14,287 bases of DNA from an uncultured Gammaproteobacteria bacterium (GTDB taxonomy: Bacteria > Pseudomonadota > Gammaproteobacteria > Rariloculales > Rariloculaceae), in contig CAMPKU010000106.1 of NCBI GenBank assembly GCA_946887385.1, forward strand, positions 1 through 14,287. The letters are read 5' to 3'. A program made the position numbers and the translations under genes. Positions 1 through 7,185 of the stretch are shown here, in pieces. A model generated the notes under the pieces. It ran no database searches. It was not told the DNA's origin and was given only the letters and a program-made list of their open reading frames with translations. Numbering within the stretch: the stretch's first letter is position 1; the number at the start of each line of letters is the position of its first letter.

Positions 1-1430
1 ATGACGTCGATGCGGCGGTTGCGGGCACGGCCCTGCTCGGTGTCGTTGTTGGCGATGGGCTGCGTTTCGCCGTAGCCGACTGAGCTCATCCGGTACGCCG
101 GCACGCTGAGCTCGCTCGCCATGAACGCGGTGACGGCCTCGGCCCGCCGCCGCGATAACGCCAGATTGCTCTCGTCACCGCCGTAAGAATCCGTGTGCCC
201 TTCGATGGTGAGCTGCGAGCGCGGGAACACGTCGGCGGCCTGCCGCAGCTTCTCGAGCAACGGCCGATACGTTGGCCGCACGACGTCCTGACCGCTCTGG
301 AACGTGAGCCCCACGAGCCGAATGACCATGCGATTGCCCTCGCGCGAAACGCGCGCCTCATCGCGCCCGAACATGTTCTCGATCGCGGCGAACTGCTCGC
401 GGATGCGCTCCTCGGCCTCGAGCCGCTGCACGAGCGCCACGCGCTCCTGCGACACGCCGCCCAGCCGTTCGTCGAGATCGCGAATCTCTTCCTCGAGGTC
501 GGCCACGCGCGCGCGTGTGTCGGCAAGGTCGCGCACGCTTTGCGCCGACTGCTCGCGCAGCCCTTCGATGTACGCCACGAGCTCCGTGACGACCGGCTCG
601 ATGCCGTTGTCGAGCTGAGCCGCCTTGTCGGCGGCGGCGCTGATGTCGAGGAGCGGCTGCTCATAGCTCAGGATCAGGTCCTCGAGCGATTGATCCTCGG
701 CGCGCAGCCGGTCGATCAATCCTGCGAGATAAATCGCGTGGCGCGCTTCGTAGTTCGCTTGCTGCGCGAGGCTTCGAGGCAGGTCCGTGTCGTAGCGGTT
801 CTCGTTGAGCTCGCGCTCGGCCTCCGCCAGCAAGGAGCGCGCCTTTTCGTAGGTGCGAGGCGCAACCCGCGGCACTCGCGCTTGCTCGGCCTCGGCAAGC
901 AGCGCGCGCGTTTGACTCAGGTATTGCGCCTTGATGGCCGTGAGCTCCGCGTCGCGGAACAGGGTCTCGGCCTCGTCGGCGCGGCTGCGCGCACCGCGGA
1001 TGTCGCCGTTCTCGAGGCGCCGCGCAGCGGAATCGAAACTGCTGCCCGCTTCGGCCCACAGCTCGGCGGCGAAGGTAGCCGCATTCGCATTGGCGGCGTC
1101 GGCGCGCGTCTTGATGACGGCGGCGAGCGTGACATTAGCGATCTCGGCGGCTTCGCCGGCTTCCGTGAACGCGCGTGTGGCCGTGGCGAGGCCGCTGCGA
1201 ATGCGCTCGATGTTGCGGCCGCGCGCAAAATCGCTCTCTGCGCTTGCATACGCTTCGCGGCCGCGCGCGAATGTGGCCGGCGCGAGCAGCTCGGCATCGG
1301 CCGCGCGCGCTTGCTCGAGAGCGCGGTTCGACTCCGCGAACAAAGTGGCCCGCAAGTCTTCTTGGGCGGGCGCCCGCAGCGCAACCATCGTGAGCAGACA
1401 AGCGAGTACGGCGAACCGAGTCAAAGTCAT
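1..1430 (-). CDS. OmpA-family outer-membrane/peptidoglycan-binding protein with DUF4398-like N-terminus (C-terminus cut by window edge)
   Basis: The frame is open from the ATG at 1430 to base 1, giving 476 complete codons with no stop in the window. Residues 1-22 look like a signal peptide (hydrophobic core, then APA before QED). Residues about 24-130 form an Ala/Arg/Glu-rich helical stretch like DUF4398. About 255-330 is a heptad-type coiled coil (ADLEEEIRDLDERLGGVSQE). About 366-476 is an OmpA C-terminal domain with TIEGHTDSYGG, NLALSRRRAEAV and GRARNRRIDV. In this family the Asp of HTD and the Arg of the LSxRRA helix bind diaminopimelate of peptidoglycan. The start is supported by GGAG 6 bases upstream and a strong promoter. 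Likely role: periplasmic or outer-membrane anchoring to the cell wall. An early V-L-A-C could mimic a lipobox, but the hydrophobic core continues past it. The family call is firm; the specific function is unknown. Confidence 0.9.
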   Translation of the reverse strand, partial: MTLTRFAVLACLLTMVALRAPAQEDLRATLFAESNRALEQARAADAELLAPATFARGREAYASAESDFARGRNIERIRSGLATATRAFTEAGEAAEIANVTLAAVIKTRADAANANAATFAAELWAEAGSSFDSAARRLENGDIRGARSRADEAETLFRDAELTAIKAQYLSQTRALLAEAEQARVPRVAPRTYEKARSLLAEAERELNENRYDTDLPRSLAQQANYEARHAIYLAGLIDRLRAEDQSLEDLILSYEQPLLDISAAADKAAQLDNGIEPVVTELVAYIEGLREQSAQSVRDLADTRARVADLEEEIRDLDERLGGVSQERVALVQRLEAEERIREQFAAIENMFGRDEARVSREGNRMVIRLVGLTFQSGQDVVRPTYRPLLEKLRQAADVFPRSQLTIEGHTDSYGGDESNLALSRRRAEAVTAFMASELSVPAYRMSSVGYGETQPIANNDTEQGRARNRRIDV

Positions 1431-1457
1431 CGCGTGCTCCGGCACAACCAAGCCTTC

Positions 1458-1485
1458 TCTATAAGCCGCCGGCGAAATATGTCAA
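1458..1485 (-). promoter_or_regulatory. Sigma-70 promoter of the OmpA-family gene
   Basis: On the minus strand a perfect -35 TTGACA (1485-1480) is followed after 16 bp by TATAGA (1463-1458). The predicted transcription start is near 1451, about 20 bases ahead of the ATG at 1430, leaving room for the GGAG ribosome site. It is the best promoter match seen in the window. Confidence 0.7.
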
Positions 1486-1611
1486 GAGCAACGTGCCCGC
1501 GGCATTTCCGTACATTCTGCCGTGATTCGCTGCGTGTGTGCGCGCCGCGCGCCGGCAAACTGTGCAACTAATCACAGACGTTTTGGCGGCTGCTGCCTAC
1601 ACTCCCTGCAC

Positions 1612-1812
1612 ATGGGTGTTAAGTACTACACACACTTCGTGCTGACGGGCGAGGCGGCTGCCGGCTCGGATCAGGAGTTCAGCGGTGTGGTGGAAGTCAA
1701 CCAAGCGACCGATCAGCGCTACGAGACGAAAGAAATCGAGGCGCTGCTCGCCAGAAATTTCGATTTGCGCTCGAGCGACGTGCGCTTGATCAACTGGGCT
1801 CGACTCCAGTAG
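1612..1812 (+). CDS. Small hypothetical protein, 66 aa
   Basis: I do not recognise the family. The ATG at 1612 gives MGVKYYTHFVLTG..., 66 residues with no signal peptide and no membrane segment. The pattern suggests a small beta-beta-alpha-beta fold: strands near residues 4-12 and 23-30, a charged helix at about 38-48, and a last strand at 56-65. No cysteines or recognisable catalytic motif are present. Reality is supported by a good rho-independent terminator 27 bp after the stop and by composition unlike a random high-GC frame. The frame is open back to 1522, but that part is Arg/Cys-rich and looks non-coding. There is no Shine-Dalgarno sequence before 1612. A TACACT at 1598-1603 could be a -10 element placing transcription start almost at the ATG (leaderless message), though I find no -35. 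The gene diverges from the OmpA gene and converges on greB. Confidence 0.6.
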   Translation: MGVKYYTHFVLTGEAAAGSDQEFSGVVEVNQATDQRYETKEIEALLARNFDLRSSDVRLINWARLQ

Positions 1813-1839
1813 CTCCCAACGGTTTCCCCCTGTGATTTT

Positions 1840-1865
1840 GCCCGGCCCCGTGCCGGGCTCTTTTT
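1840..1865 (+). terminator. Rho-independent terminator after the 66-aa gene
   Basis: Perfect 7-bp stem GCCCGGC (1840-1846) / GCCGGGC (1852-1858) with loop CCCGT, followed by TCTTTTT (1859-1865). The T-run is on the plus-strand side only, so it stops the small plus-strand gene. It gives greB, converging from the right, no U-tract. Confidence 0.85.
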
Positions 1866-1873
1866 GCGGCCGC

Positions 1874-2371
1874 TCAACGATAGCGAACACCCGTGACCTC
1901 GTAGCGCCGTTCGCCCTCGGGCGTGCTTACCGCGATCTCCACGCCCGGCGCCTTGCCGAGCACCGCGCGGCCGAGCGGCGAATCGACACTGATGTAGTCC
2001 GGTGCGGCGTCGAGCTCGTCGGGGCCCACGAGCCGATACTCGCGGCAACGGCCATCGTCGTCTGCGAGCTCGAACCATGCACCGAAAAACACTTTGCTGG
2101 TATCGGCGGGCGGCTGATCGACCACGCGAATGCCGGTGAGCCGCTTGCGTAGAAAGCGCACGCGCCGGTCGATCTCGGCGAGCTGCCTCTTGCCGTAGAT
2201 GTATTCGGCGTTCTCGGAGCGGTCGCCTTGTGCTGCCGCCTCGGCCACGGAGCGCGTGACCGCGGGGCGCTTGACTCGCCAGAGCTCGTCGAGCTCCATG
2301 CGCAGCCGCTTCGCGCCCTCGGGCGTGATGTACTTCGCGCCCGGCGGCCGTGGCGCACGATACCGGCCCAT
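1874..2371 (-). CDS. greB: Transcription elongation factor GreB
   Basis: 165 aa, close to the usual GreB length of about 160. GreB enters the secondary channel of backtracked RNA polymerase and stimulates cleavage of the displaced RNA 3' end. The N-terminal antiparallel coiled coil (about 14-80) carries the tip motif GDRSENAEY with the catalytic acidic pair D50 and E53. The GreB-type signature [15 protein letters not shown] begins the C-terminal FKBP-like domain (about 93-165), which continues with RLVGPDE and [18 protein letters not shown] text. These segments follow E. coli GreB rather than GreA. The start at 2371 is preceded by AGGGG at normal spacing. It diverges from lipA across a gap of about 60 bp, so the two promoters probably interleave. 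The N-terminal extension ([13 protein letters not shown]) is slightly longer than in E. coli. Confidence 0.96.
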   Translation of the reverse strand: MGRYRAPRPPGAKYITPEGAKRLRMELDELWRVKRPAVTRSVAEAAAQGDRSENAEYIYGKRQLAEIDRRVRFLRKRLTGIRVVDQPPADTSKVFFGAWFELADDDGRCREYRLVGPDELDAAPDYISVDSPLGRAVLGKAPGVEIAVSTPEGERRYEVTGVRYR

Positions 2372-2391
2372 AACACCCCTTTTGCTTGGCG

Positions 2392-2400
2392 TGCGATACT
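2392..2400 (+). promoter_or_regulatory. Candidate extended -10 promoter for lipA-sohB
   Basis: TGCGATACT fits an extended -10 (TGn followed by a 4-of-6 match to TATAAT). No -35 is evident. Predicted start is near 2407, giving a leader of about 28 bases if lipA starts at 2435. It lies inside the greB-lipA divergent gap. Confidence 0.35.
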
Positions 2401-2434
2401 CGATCGCGTCGATTGGGCGATGTTAGCAAGCAAG

Positions 2435-3421
2435 ATGACCGAGTTCCGCGGCATTCCCGTCGTTACGACGGGCGCCAAATACCAAACCGAGCACGGATTC
2501 GCCGCGATCAAGAACGGCGTCAAGGCGCGAGCCGATCGGCAACACACGCGGCGCGAGCCGAAACCGCCGTGGCTCAAGGCGCGCGTGCCGGCGGGCGAGC
2601 GTTTCGAGCAGCTGCGCAGCACCGTGCGCGAGCATCGGCTTGCAACCGTGTGCGAAGAATCGATCTGCCCGAACATCGGCGAATGCTGGAACCACGGCAA
2701 CGCCACGATCATGCTGATGGGCAAGGTCTGCACACGCGCCTGCCAGTTCTGCGCCGTCGATACGGGTAATCCGCGCGGCTGGCTCGATCCCGAGGAAATC
2801 GCGAACTCCGCGCGCACGGTGGAGCTGATGGGGCTGCGCTACGTGGTGCTCACGTCGGTCGATCGCGACGATTTGCCTGACGGCGGCGCCAAGCATTACG
2901 CCGACTGCATTCGCGCCATCAAGTCGCGATGCCCGCAGACGGCGGTGGAGGCGCTCACACCGGACTTCGCGGGCAGACTTGCCGATGTCGCGACGGTGGT
3001 GGACTCCGGTGTCGACGTGTTCGCGCAGAATCTCGAGACCGTGGAGCGGCTCACGGGCAGAGTGCGCGACGCGCGCGCCGGTTACCGCCAAACGCTTTCG
3101 GTGCTCGCATTTGCGAAGCAGCACCGCGCGCAGGTGCTGACCAAATCGAGCCTGATGCTCGGTCTTGGCGAAACCGAAAACGAGGTGCTCGCGGCGCTCG
3201 ACGACCTCAAAGCGGCCGCCGTCGACATCGTGACGTTCGGCCAATACTTGCGTCCCACGCCGAACCATCTGCCCGTCGAGCGCTATGTGACGCCGCAGGA
3301 ATTCGACGCCTACCGCCGCTTTGGCCTCGAGCGCGGCTTTCTCGAGGTGGTGGCCGGTCCGCTCGTGCGCTCGAGCTATCGCGCCGACCGCGTGTTCGAG
3401 AAGAACAACGTGGGACTGTAG
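2435..3421 (+). CDS. lipA: Lipoyl synthase LipA (radical SAM)
   Basis: Inserts two sulfurs into the octanoyl chain on carrier proteins to make the lipoyl cofactor of pyruvate and 2-oxoglutarate dehydrogenases and the glycine cleavage system. All hallmarks are present: auxiliary cluster CX4CX5C (C73, C78, C84), radical-SAM CX3CX2C (C99, C103, C106), and the C-terminal RSSY (312-315) whose Ser ligates the auxiliary cluster. 328 aa from the ATG at 2435; an in-frame ATG at 2420 would add five residues. Neither start has a good ribosome site. I prefer 2435 because the candidate promoter leaves a more normal leader. The text resembles mitochondrial/plastid-type LipA ([26 protein letters not shown]) more than the E. 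coli type (CTRRCPFCDVAHG). The usual HN before ETV is QN here. lipB is not adjacent. sohB follows after 5 bp. Confidence 0.96.
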   Translation: MTEFRGIPVVTTGAKYQTEHGFAAIKNGVKARADRQHTRREPKPPWLKARVPAGERFEQLRSTVREHRLATVCEESICPNIGECWNHGNATIMLMGKVCTRACQFCAVDTGNPRGWLDPEEIANSARTVELMGLRYVVLTSVDRDDLPDGGAKHYADCIRAIKSRCPQTAVEALTPDFAGRLADVATVVDSGVDVFAQNLETVERLTGRVRDARAGYRQTLSVLAFAKQHRAQVLTKSSLMLGLGETENEVLAALDDLKAAAVDIVTFGQYLRPTPNHLPVERYVTPQEFDAYRRFGLERGFLEVVAGPLVRSSYRADRVFEKNNVGL

Positions 3422-3426
3422 ACGCG

Positions 3427-4410
3427 GTGCGCGAGTTCTTCGCCGCATATGGCCTGTTCCTCGCGCAGCTCGGGACTTTCATCCTGGTGCTCGTCGTTGC
3501 CGCGGTGTTCATCATTGCGTCGCGCCGCCGCGGGCAGGCCGAAGGCCTCGTGGTCGAGCACCTGAATCGCCAGTTCGAGGACGCGGCCGACGAGCTCAAG
3601 CTGGCCATCGAGGGCAAGGGGCGGTTCAAGAAAGCCATGAAGCTGCGGCACAAGGAGCGCAAGCGCGAGGATAAGGCGCGCGCGTCCGACGGCAGCGGTA
3701 AACCGAGACTGTTCGTGCTCGATTTCAAGGGCGATTTACGGGCGAGCGCAGCGGCGTCTCTGCGCGAGGAAGTGTCGGTCATCTTGCGCGTGGCCCGAGC
3801 CGGGGAGCAGGTGCTCGTGCGGCTCGAGAACTCCGGCGGCACCGTTCATGAGCACGGCTTCGCGGCCTCGCAGCTGGTGCGCTTGAAGCAGCATGGCCTG
3901 AAGGTGCTCGTGGCCGTGGACAAGGTGGCCGCGAGCGGCGGGTACTTGATGGCATGCGTCGCCGATCGGCTCATCGCCGCGCCATTCGCCATCGTGGGCT
4001 CGATCGGCGTGCTGACGCAGCTGCCGAATTTCCATCGGCTGCTCGAAGAGAAGGGCGTGGACTACGAGCAGATCATGGCGGGGCGCTACAAGCGCACGCT
4101 CACCGTGTTCGGCAAGAACACGGACGAAGGCCGGGCCAAAGTTCAGCAAGAGGTCGAAGACATCCACGAGCTGTTCAAGAATCAAATTCGCGAGCACCGG
4201 CCGCAGGTGGACCTCGAGCGCGTAGCGACGGGCGAGCACTGGTACGGCACACGCGCCCTCGAGCTCAAGCTCGTCGATGAGCTGAAAACCAGCGACGACT
4301 TGCTGCTCGAGTCGGCGAAGGACCACGACCTCTACCGCTTGAGCTTCAAGCGCCGCCGGAGCTGGCAGGAGCGTATGCTCGGCGGCGCAGAGAGCTTGCT
4401 CACGCGCTAA
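3427..4410 (+). CDS. sohB: SohB-type inner-membrane S49 serine protease
   Basis: 327 aa from a GTG at 3427, five bases after the lipA stop; E. coli SohB is about 350 aa. Residues 10-32 are one hydrophobic membrane helix (LFLAQLGTFILVLVVAAVF), followed by a basic, charged linker (about 33-92). The S49 (SppA/SohB) protease domain spans about 94-300. The Ser/Lys dyad is visible: S170 in KVAASGGYLMACVAD and K222 in AGRYKRTLTVFG. GSIGVLTQLPNF and ATGEHWYG are close to E. coli SohB. Family role: a membrane-tethered peptidase facing the periplasm, thought to degrade signal peptides or damaged membrane proteins. GTG is the only plausible start that gives a proper membrane anchor; the frame is open upstream only as a shadow inside lipA. 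Very likely co-transcribed with lipA. Confidence 0.93.
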   Translation: MREFFAAYGLFLAQLGTFILVLVVAAVFIIASRRRGQAEGLVVEHLNRQFEDAADELKLAIEGKGRFKKAMKLRHKERKREDKARASDGSGKPRLFVLDFKGDLRASAAASLREEVSVILRVARAGEQVLVRLENSGGTVHEHGFAASQLVRLKQHGLKVLVAVDKVAASGGYLMACVADRLIAAPFAIVGSIGVLTQLPNFHRLLEEKGVDYEQIMAGRYKRTLTVFGKNTDEGRAKVQQEVEDIHELFKNQIREHRPQVDLERVATGEHWYGTRALELKLVDELKTSDDLLLESAKDHDLYRLSFKRRRSWQERMLGGAESLLTR

Positions 4411-4496
4411 CGCCTTATGTAGAAGCGCGTGCCGCGGCTCGCCGGGTCTCGGGCATACTGCTCGGCGACATCCGCTAACAACAACAACGAACGAGG

Positions 4497-5168
4497 ATGA
4501 CGGACTCCATCGCGCCGCGGCTTGCCGCCGCGCTGCTCTATTCATTCGCGACGCTCGGCGTTGCCGCCGACGAACCGGACGGCGGTGCCCGCATGCCCGG
4601 CCCGAGCGAGTGGTCGGCGACGATGACCCGTGCCGACGTGGTGCTCGGGCGCATCGATGCCGATCACGACGACGCCTATTTGTACCGCCTGCCGTACGCC
4701 GGCGACGTAAGCTTCCCGATTATCCAAGGTTACGACGCGAAGCTCAGCCATCACGGCGCGGAACGCTTCACCCTCGACTTCGGGATGCCCGTGGGCACGC
4801 CGGTTCACGCGGCGCGCGACGGCGTGGTCGTGCTCGTCGAGGACTCGCACGCCGTGGGGTGCGCGCGCGAGGAGTGCGGCCGGCTCGCGAATTTCGTGGT
4901 GGTGCTGCACTCCGACGGCACCACCGGCGAGTACTTCCACCTCGAGCGGGGCAGCGTGGCGCTGCGCGTGGGCGACCGCGTCGCGCGAGGTCAGCCGCTC
5001 GCGCGCTCCGGCAACACGGGGTACAGCACGGCCCCACATCTGCACTTCGGCGTCTATCGCACGGGCCGCGACGGCAGCACCCAGGCCCTGGCCGTGCGGT
5101 TCCAGACGCGAAGCGGCCCCATCGGCACGCCCCGCAGCGGGGCGCACTACTTGCACCCGCATCAATAG
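4497..5168 (+). CDS. Exported M23-family (LytM-like) peptidoglycan endopeptidase
   Basis: 223 aa. Residues 1-24 form a signal peptide (core AAALLYSFATLGV, cleavage near AA before DEP). The M23 domain covers about 75-190: SHHGAERFTLDFGMPVGTPV with zinc ligands H86 and D94, GEYFHL with H148, and HLHFGV with H181/H183. H148 and H181 are the expected catalytic histidines. The H-to-D spacing (8) is longer than in LytM (HxxxD), as in M23 subfamilies with an 'H...LDF' form. C122 and C127 flank a small loop and could form a disulfide. The full zinc set predicts an active enzyme cutting cross-links in peptidoglycan, with no LysM or SPOR targeting domain. GAGG lies immediately against the ATG, too close for a normal ribosome site, and an AAC-repeat leader precedes it. 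A CATACT at 4454-4459 is a weak -10 candidate. Next gene: the L,D-transpeptidase. Confidence 0.88.
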   Translation: MTDSIAPRLAAALLYSFATLGVAADEPDGGARMPGPSEWSATMTRADVVLGRIDADHDDAYLYRLPYAGDVSFPIIQGYDAKLSHHGAERFTLDFGMPVGTPVHAARDGVVVLVEDSHAVGCAREECGRLANFVVVLHSDGTTGEYFHLERGSVALRVGDRVARGQPLARSGNTGYSTAPHLHFGVYRTGRDGSTQALAVRFQTRSGPIGTPRSGAHYLHPHQ

Positions 5169-5199
5169 GCTGCCACGCGGATCGGCGGCGCGACTTAGG

Positions 5200-5227
5200 T
5201 ATACTCCCGGGACGTCTCTGGGGAGGG
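5200..5227 (+). promoter_or_regulatory. -10 element and strong ribosome site ahead of the L,D-transpeptidase
   Basis: TATACT at 5200-5205 is a 5-of-6 match to the -10 consensus, though no -35 is recognisable at 16-18 bp. GGGGAGGG at 5220-5227 is a very strong Shine-Dalgarno sequence ending 10 bases before the ATG at 5238, which fixes that start. Start of transcription would be near 5212, giving a short leader and implying that the gene need not depend on read-through from the M23 gene. Confidence 0.45.
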
Positions 5228-5237
5228 TACGCGCGTC

Positions 5238-6398
5238 ATGCATCGACCGAGCCGCGCCGTTTTGCTCACGTCCATTCAGGTTAGCGCGGCAGCTACGCTG
5301 CTCTGCGGCTGCTCGCTGCTGACGGCGCCGCGCCAGGCGCCCGTTCCGGTAGTAGCGGCCGCCCCGGCAGCCCCGGATCCCGCGGCCCCGCGGCTCGCCG
5401 CACTCGACACGCGGCACTTCACGCTGGCGCCGCGCGACGAGCTCGTCGGCGAAACGCAGGTGATCTTCGCCCGTTACGAGAACACCTTCTCCGCGATCGG
5501 CCGGCAGTACAACTTGGGCTACGAGGAGATGCGGCGCGCGAATCCCGGCGTGGATCAATGGTTGCCCGGCGAGGGCACGCCGATCTATCTGCCCACGCAA
5601 GCCATTCTTCCGGACGCGCCGCGCGACGGTATCGTCATCAACGTGCCGGCGATGCGGCTCTTTTATTACACCGTCGAAAAAGGCGGCGATGCCGCAACGC
5701 CCGACGTCGTCAAGGTTTCGAGCCATCCCGTCGGCATTGGCACGCAGGGTTGGGCCACGCCGTTCGGCGAGGCGAAGGTGACGCAGAAGGCGCGCGATCC
5801 CGTCTGGTACGTACCCGCGTCGGTGCGCAAGGAGCACGCCGAGCGCGGCGATCCGCTGCCGAGCGTGGTGCCGCCGGGGCCCGACAATCCGCTCGGCAAA
5901 TTCGCCATGGCACTTTCGCTGCCGGGCTATCTGATTCACGGCACGAACAAGCCGGCCGGCGTGGGCATGCGCTCGAGCCACGGCTGCATTCGCCTCTATC
6001 CCGAGGACATCGAGGCGCTGTTTCCGCGCGTCGGGCGCGGCACGAACGTGCGGCTCGTGAACCAGCCCGTGCTCGCGGGATGGCGGGACGGCCAGCTCTA
6101 TCTCGAGGTGCATCCCCCGCTCGCCGAGGAGCAGCACGATCTCGTGGCGGAAGCCGACGCCGCGCTCGCCCGCGCGCTTGAACGAGCCGGCGCAGCCGCG
6201 GCTGCGATCGAGATCGATCGAGCCGCCATCGAAACGATCGTGGCCGAGCAGCGCGGGATCCCGCTTCCCGTTCTGCGTACGGGGCGCTCGCTGGGACAGT
6301 ATCTAGCGGCCGCGCGGATCGTCGAGAACACGGTTCCGCTCTCGCTTGCGGAGGAGACGGCACAGCTCGCGGAGCCGCCCTCTGGCGTAGGCCGTTAA
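5238..6398 (+). CDS. LysM/YkuD L,D-transpeptidase lipoprotein (ErfK/YbiS-like)
   Basis: 386 aa. Family enzymes form 3-3 cross-links in peptidoglycan or attach Braun-type lipoprotein to it. The N-terminus has a hydrophobic core and a lipobox L-C-G-C (C25 lipidated, Ser at +2, so outer-membrane directed), then a Pro/Ala linker (30-55). A LysM-like module covers about 74-120 (FSAIGRQYNLGYEEMRRANPG). The YkuD domain covers about 130-285, with HGTNKP at 234-239 and SSHGCIR containing H248 and the nucleophile C250. Its layout matches E. coli YbiS/ErfK, whose usual length is just over 300 aa. Here an extra Ala/Glu-rich tail of about 80 residues follows (helical, ALARALERAGAAAAAIEI). The active site is intact. 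It pairs with the M23 endopeptidase upstream: one enzyme opens cross-links, the other remakes them. The rhomboid gene starts 39 bp downstream. Confidence 0.93.
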   Translation: MHRPSRAVLLTSIQVSAAATLLCGCSLLTAPRQAPVPVVAAAPAAPDPAAPRLAALDTRHFTLAPRDELVGETQVIFARYENTFSAIGRQYNLGYEEMRRANPGVDQWLPGEGTPIYLPTQAILPDAPRDGIVINVPAMRLFYYTVEKGGDAATPDVVKVSSHPVGIGTQGWATPFGEAKVTQKARDPVWYVPASVRKEHAERGDPLPSVVPPGPDNPLGKFAMALSLPGYLIHGTNKPAGVGMRSSHGCIRLYPEDIEALFPRVGRGTNVRLVNQPVLAGWRDGQLYLEVHPPLAEEQHDLVAEADAALARALERAGAAAAAIEIDRAAIETIVAEQRGIPLPVLRTGRSLGQYLAAARIVENTVPLSLAEETAQLAEPPSGVGR

Positions 6399-6437
6399 AC
6401 GCCCGCTCGCCGCCGGCCCGCGGCGACTCGCCGTAAC

Positions 6438-7106
6438 GTGATTCCGATTCGCGACGACAATCCCGTGCGCGGCGTTCCCGTCGTCACGGTCCTCACGATT
6501 GTCGCGTGCATGGCGGTGTACGTCTGGCAGCTGTCGCTGCCGCCGGAAACGTCGCAAGCGGCCGTCACGCTGCTCGGCTTCATGCCGGGCGTCCTGTTCG
6601 GTTATGCGCGCATCGAGGGCAACCCGTGGGTATCGCCGGCGGGCTCCATCTTCACGGCCATGTTCTTGCACGGCGGGTTCTTCCACCTGGCCGGCAACAT
6701 GCTCTATTTGTGGATTTTCGGTGACAACGTCGAGGACCGCGTGGGGCGCGGCCGCTTCATCGCCTTCTACCTGATTTGCGGCGCTATCGCAGCGCTCGCC
6801 CAAGCGTTGCCCGACACGCGGTCGACGGTGCCGATGATCGGTGCGAGCGGCGCCGTCTCCGGTGTGCTCGGCGCCTACGTCGTGCTGTACCCGCGCGCGA
6901 ACGTGCTGGTTGCGATGCCATTTTGGGTCGCGCGCGTGCCGGCGCTCTTCGTGCTCGGAGTGTGGTTCGTGGCGCAGCTCGCGCAGTCGCTGCTCCTCGA
7001 GCCGGGCGCCCCCGGAGTCGCTTTTACGGCCCATATCGGCGGCTTCATCGGCGGTGCGGTGCTGATCCGCTGGTTTTTGCGCGAGCGGCGAAAGCGCGAG
7101 GACTGA
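6438..7106 (+). CDS. Rhomboid-family intramembrane serine protease
   Basis: 222 aa from GTG at 6438 (text MIPIRDDNPVRGVPVVT, the typical bacterial rhomboid opening, decides the start despite no visible Shine-Dalgarno sequence). Several membrane segments: about 12-32, 45-58, 70-95, 105-124, 133-151, 165-187, 194-214. The catalytic dyad is S137 in IGASGAVSGV and H199 in TAHIGGFIGG. HGGFFHLAGNMLYLW supplies H83 and N87, the oxyanion-hole residues. The family cleaves transmembrane helices in the inner membrane. No extra soluble domain is present, so the natural substrate cannot be read from the sequence. A C-terminal basic tail (RERRKRED) should face the cytoplasm. A GC hairpin (6408-6413 / 6420-6425) lies 12 bp before the GTG and might affect initiation. 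It follows the L,D-transpeptidase and precedes the sheath-like gene on the same strand. Confidence 0.93.
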   Translation: MIPIRDDNPVRGVPVVTVLTIVACMAVYVWQLSLPPETSQAAVTLLGFMPGVLFGYARIEGNPWVSPAGSIFTAMFLHGGFFHLAGNMLYLWIFGDNVEDRVGRGRFIAFYLICGAIAALAQALPDTRSTVPMIGASGAVSGVLGAYVVLYPRANVLVAMPFWVARVPALFVLGVWFVAQLAQSLLLEPGAPGVAFTAHIGGFIGGAVLIRWFLRERRKRED

Positions 7107-7123
7107 CAACTCCCCGACACATG

Positions 7124-7140
7124 CGATGCTGCAAGCATCG
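7124..7140. repeat. Perfect 7-bp inverted repeat between rhomboid and sheath-like genes
   Basis: CGATGCT (7124-7130), spacer GCA, AGCATCG (7134-7140). No T-run follows, so it is not a standard terminator. It sits about 12 bp upstream of a TATCAT (7152-7157) that could be a -10 box for the sheath-like gene, so an operator is possible. The arms are short enough that chance cannot be excluded. Confidence 0.35.
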
Positions 7141-7185
7141 GCGGCGCCGGCTATCATGCCTGCGTCTTTTCCAACCGCGGCCAGA

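Noticed and set aside
1398..1430. Lipoprotein signal in the OmpA-family protein (V-L-A-C at residues 8-11)
   Set aside because: It is too close to the N-terminus and the hydrophobic core continues past the Cys to an APA cleavage site, so a signal peptidase I substrate is more likely.
195..1571. Long open frame on the plus strand (about 458 codons) across the OmpA-family gene
   Set aside because: It is antisense to a protein with clear signal peptide, coiled coil and OmpA domain. Its own translation is Arg/Ala/Leu-rich with no motif. High-GC third-position bias keeps such frames open.
4454..4459. CATACT as the -10 of the M23 gene
   Set aside because: No -35-like hexamer lies at 15-19 bp and no extended TG is present; too weak to list as a promoter.
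4542..6137. 531-codon minus-strand frame across the M23 and L,D-transpeptidase genes
   Set aside because: Antisense shadow of two genes with intact catalytic motifs. Its translation has no recognisable domain.
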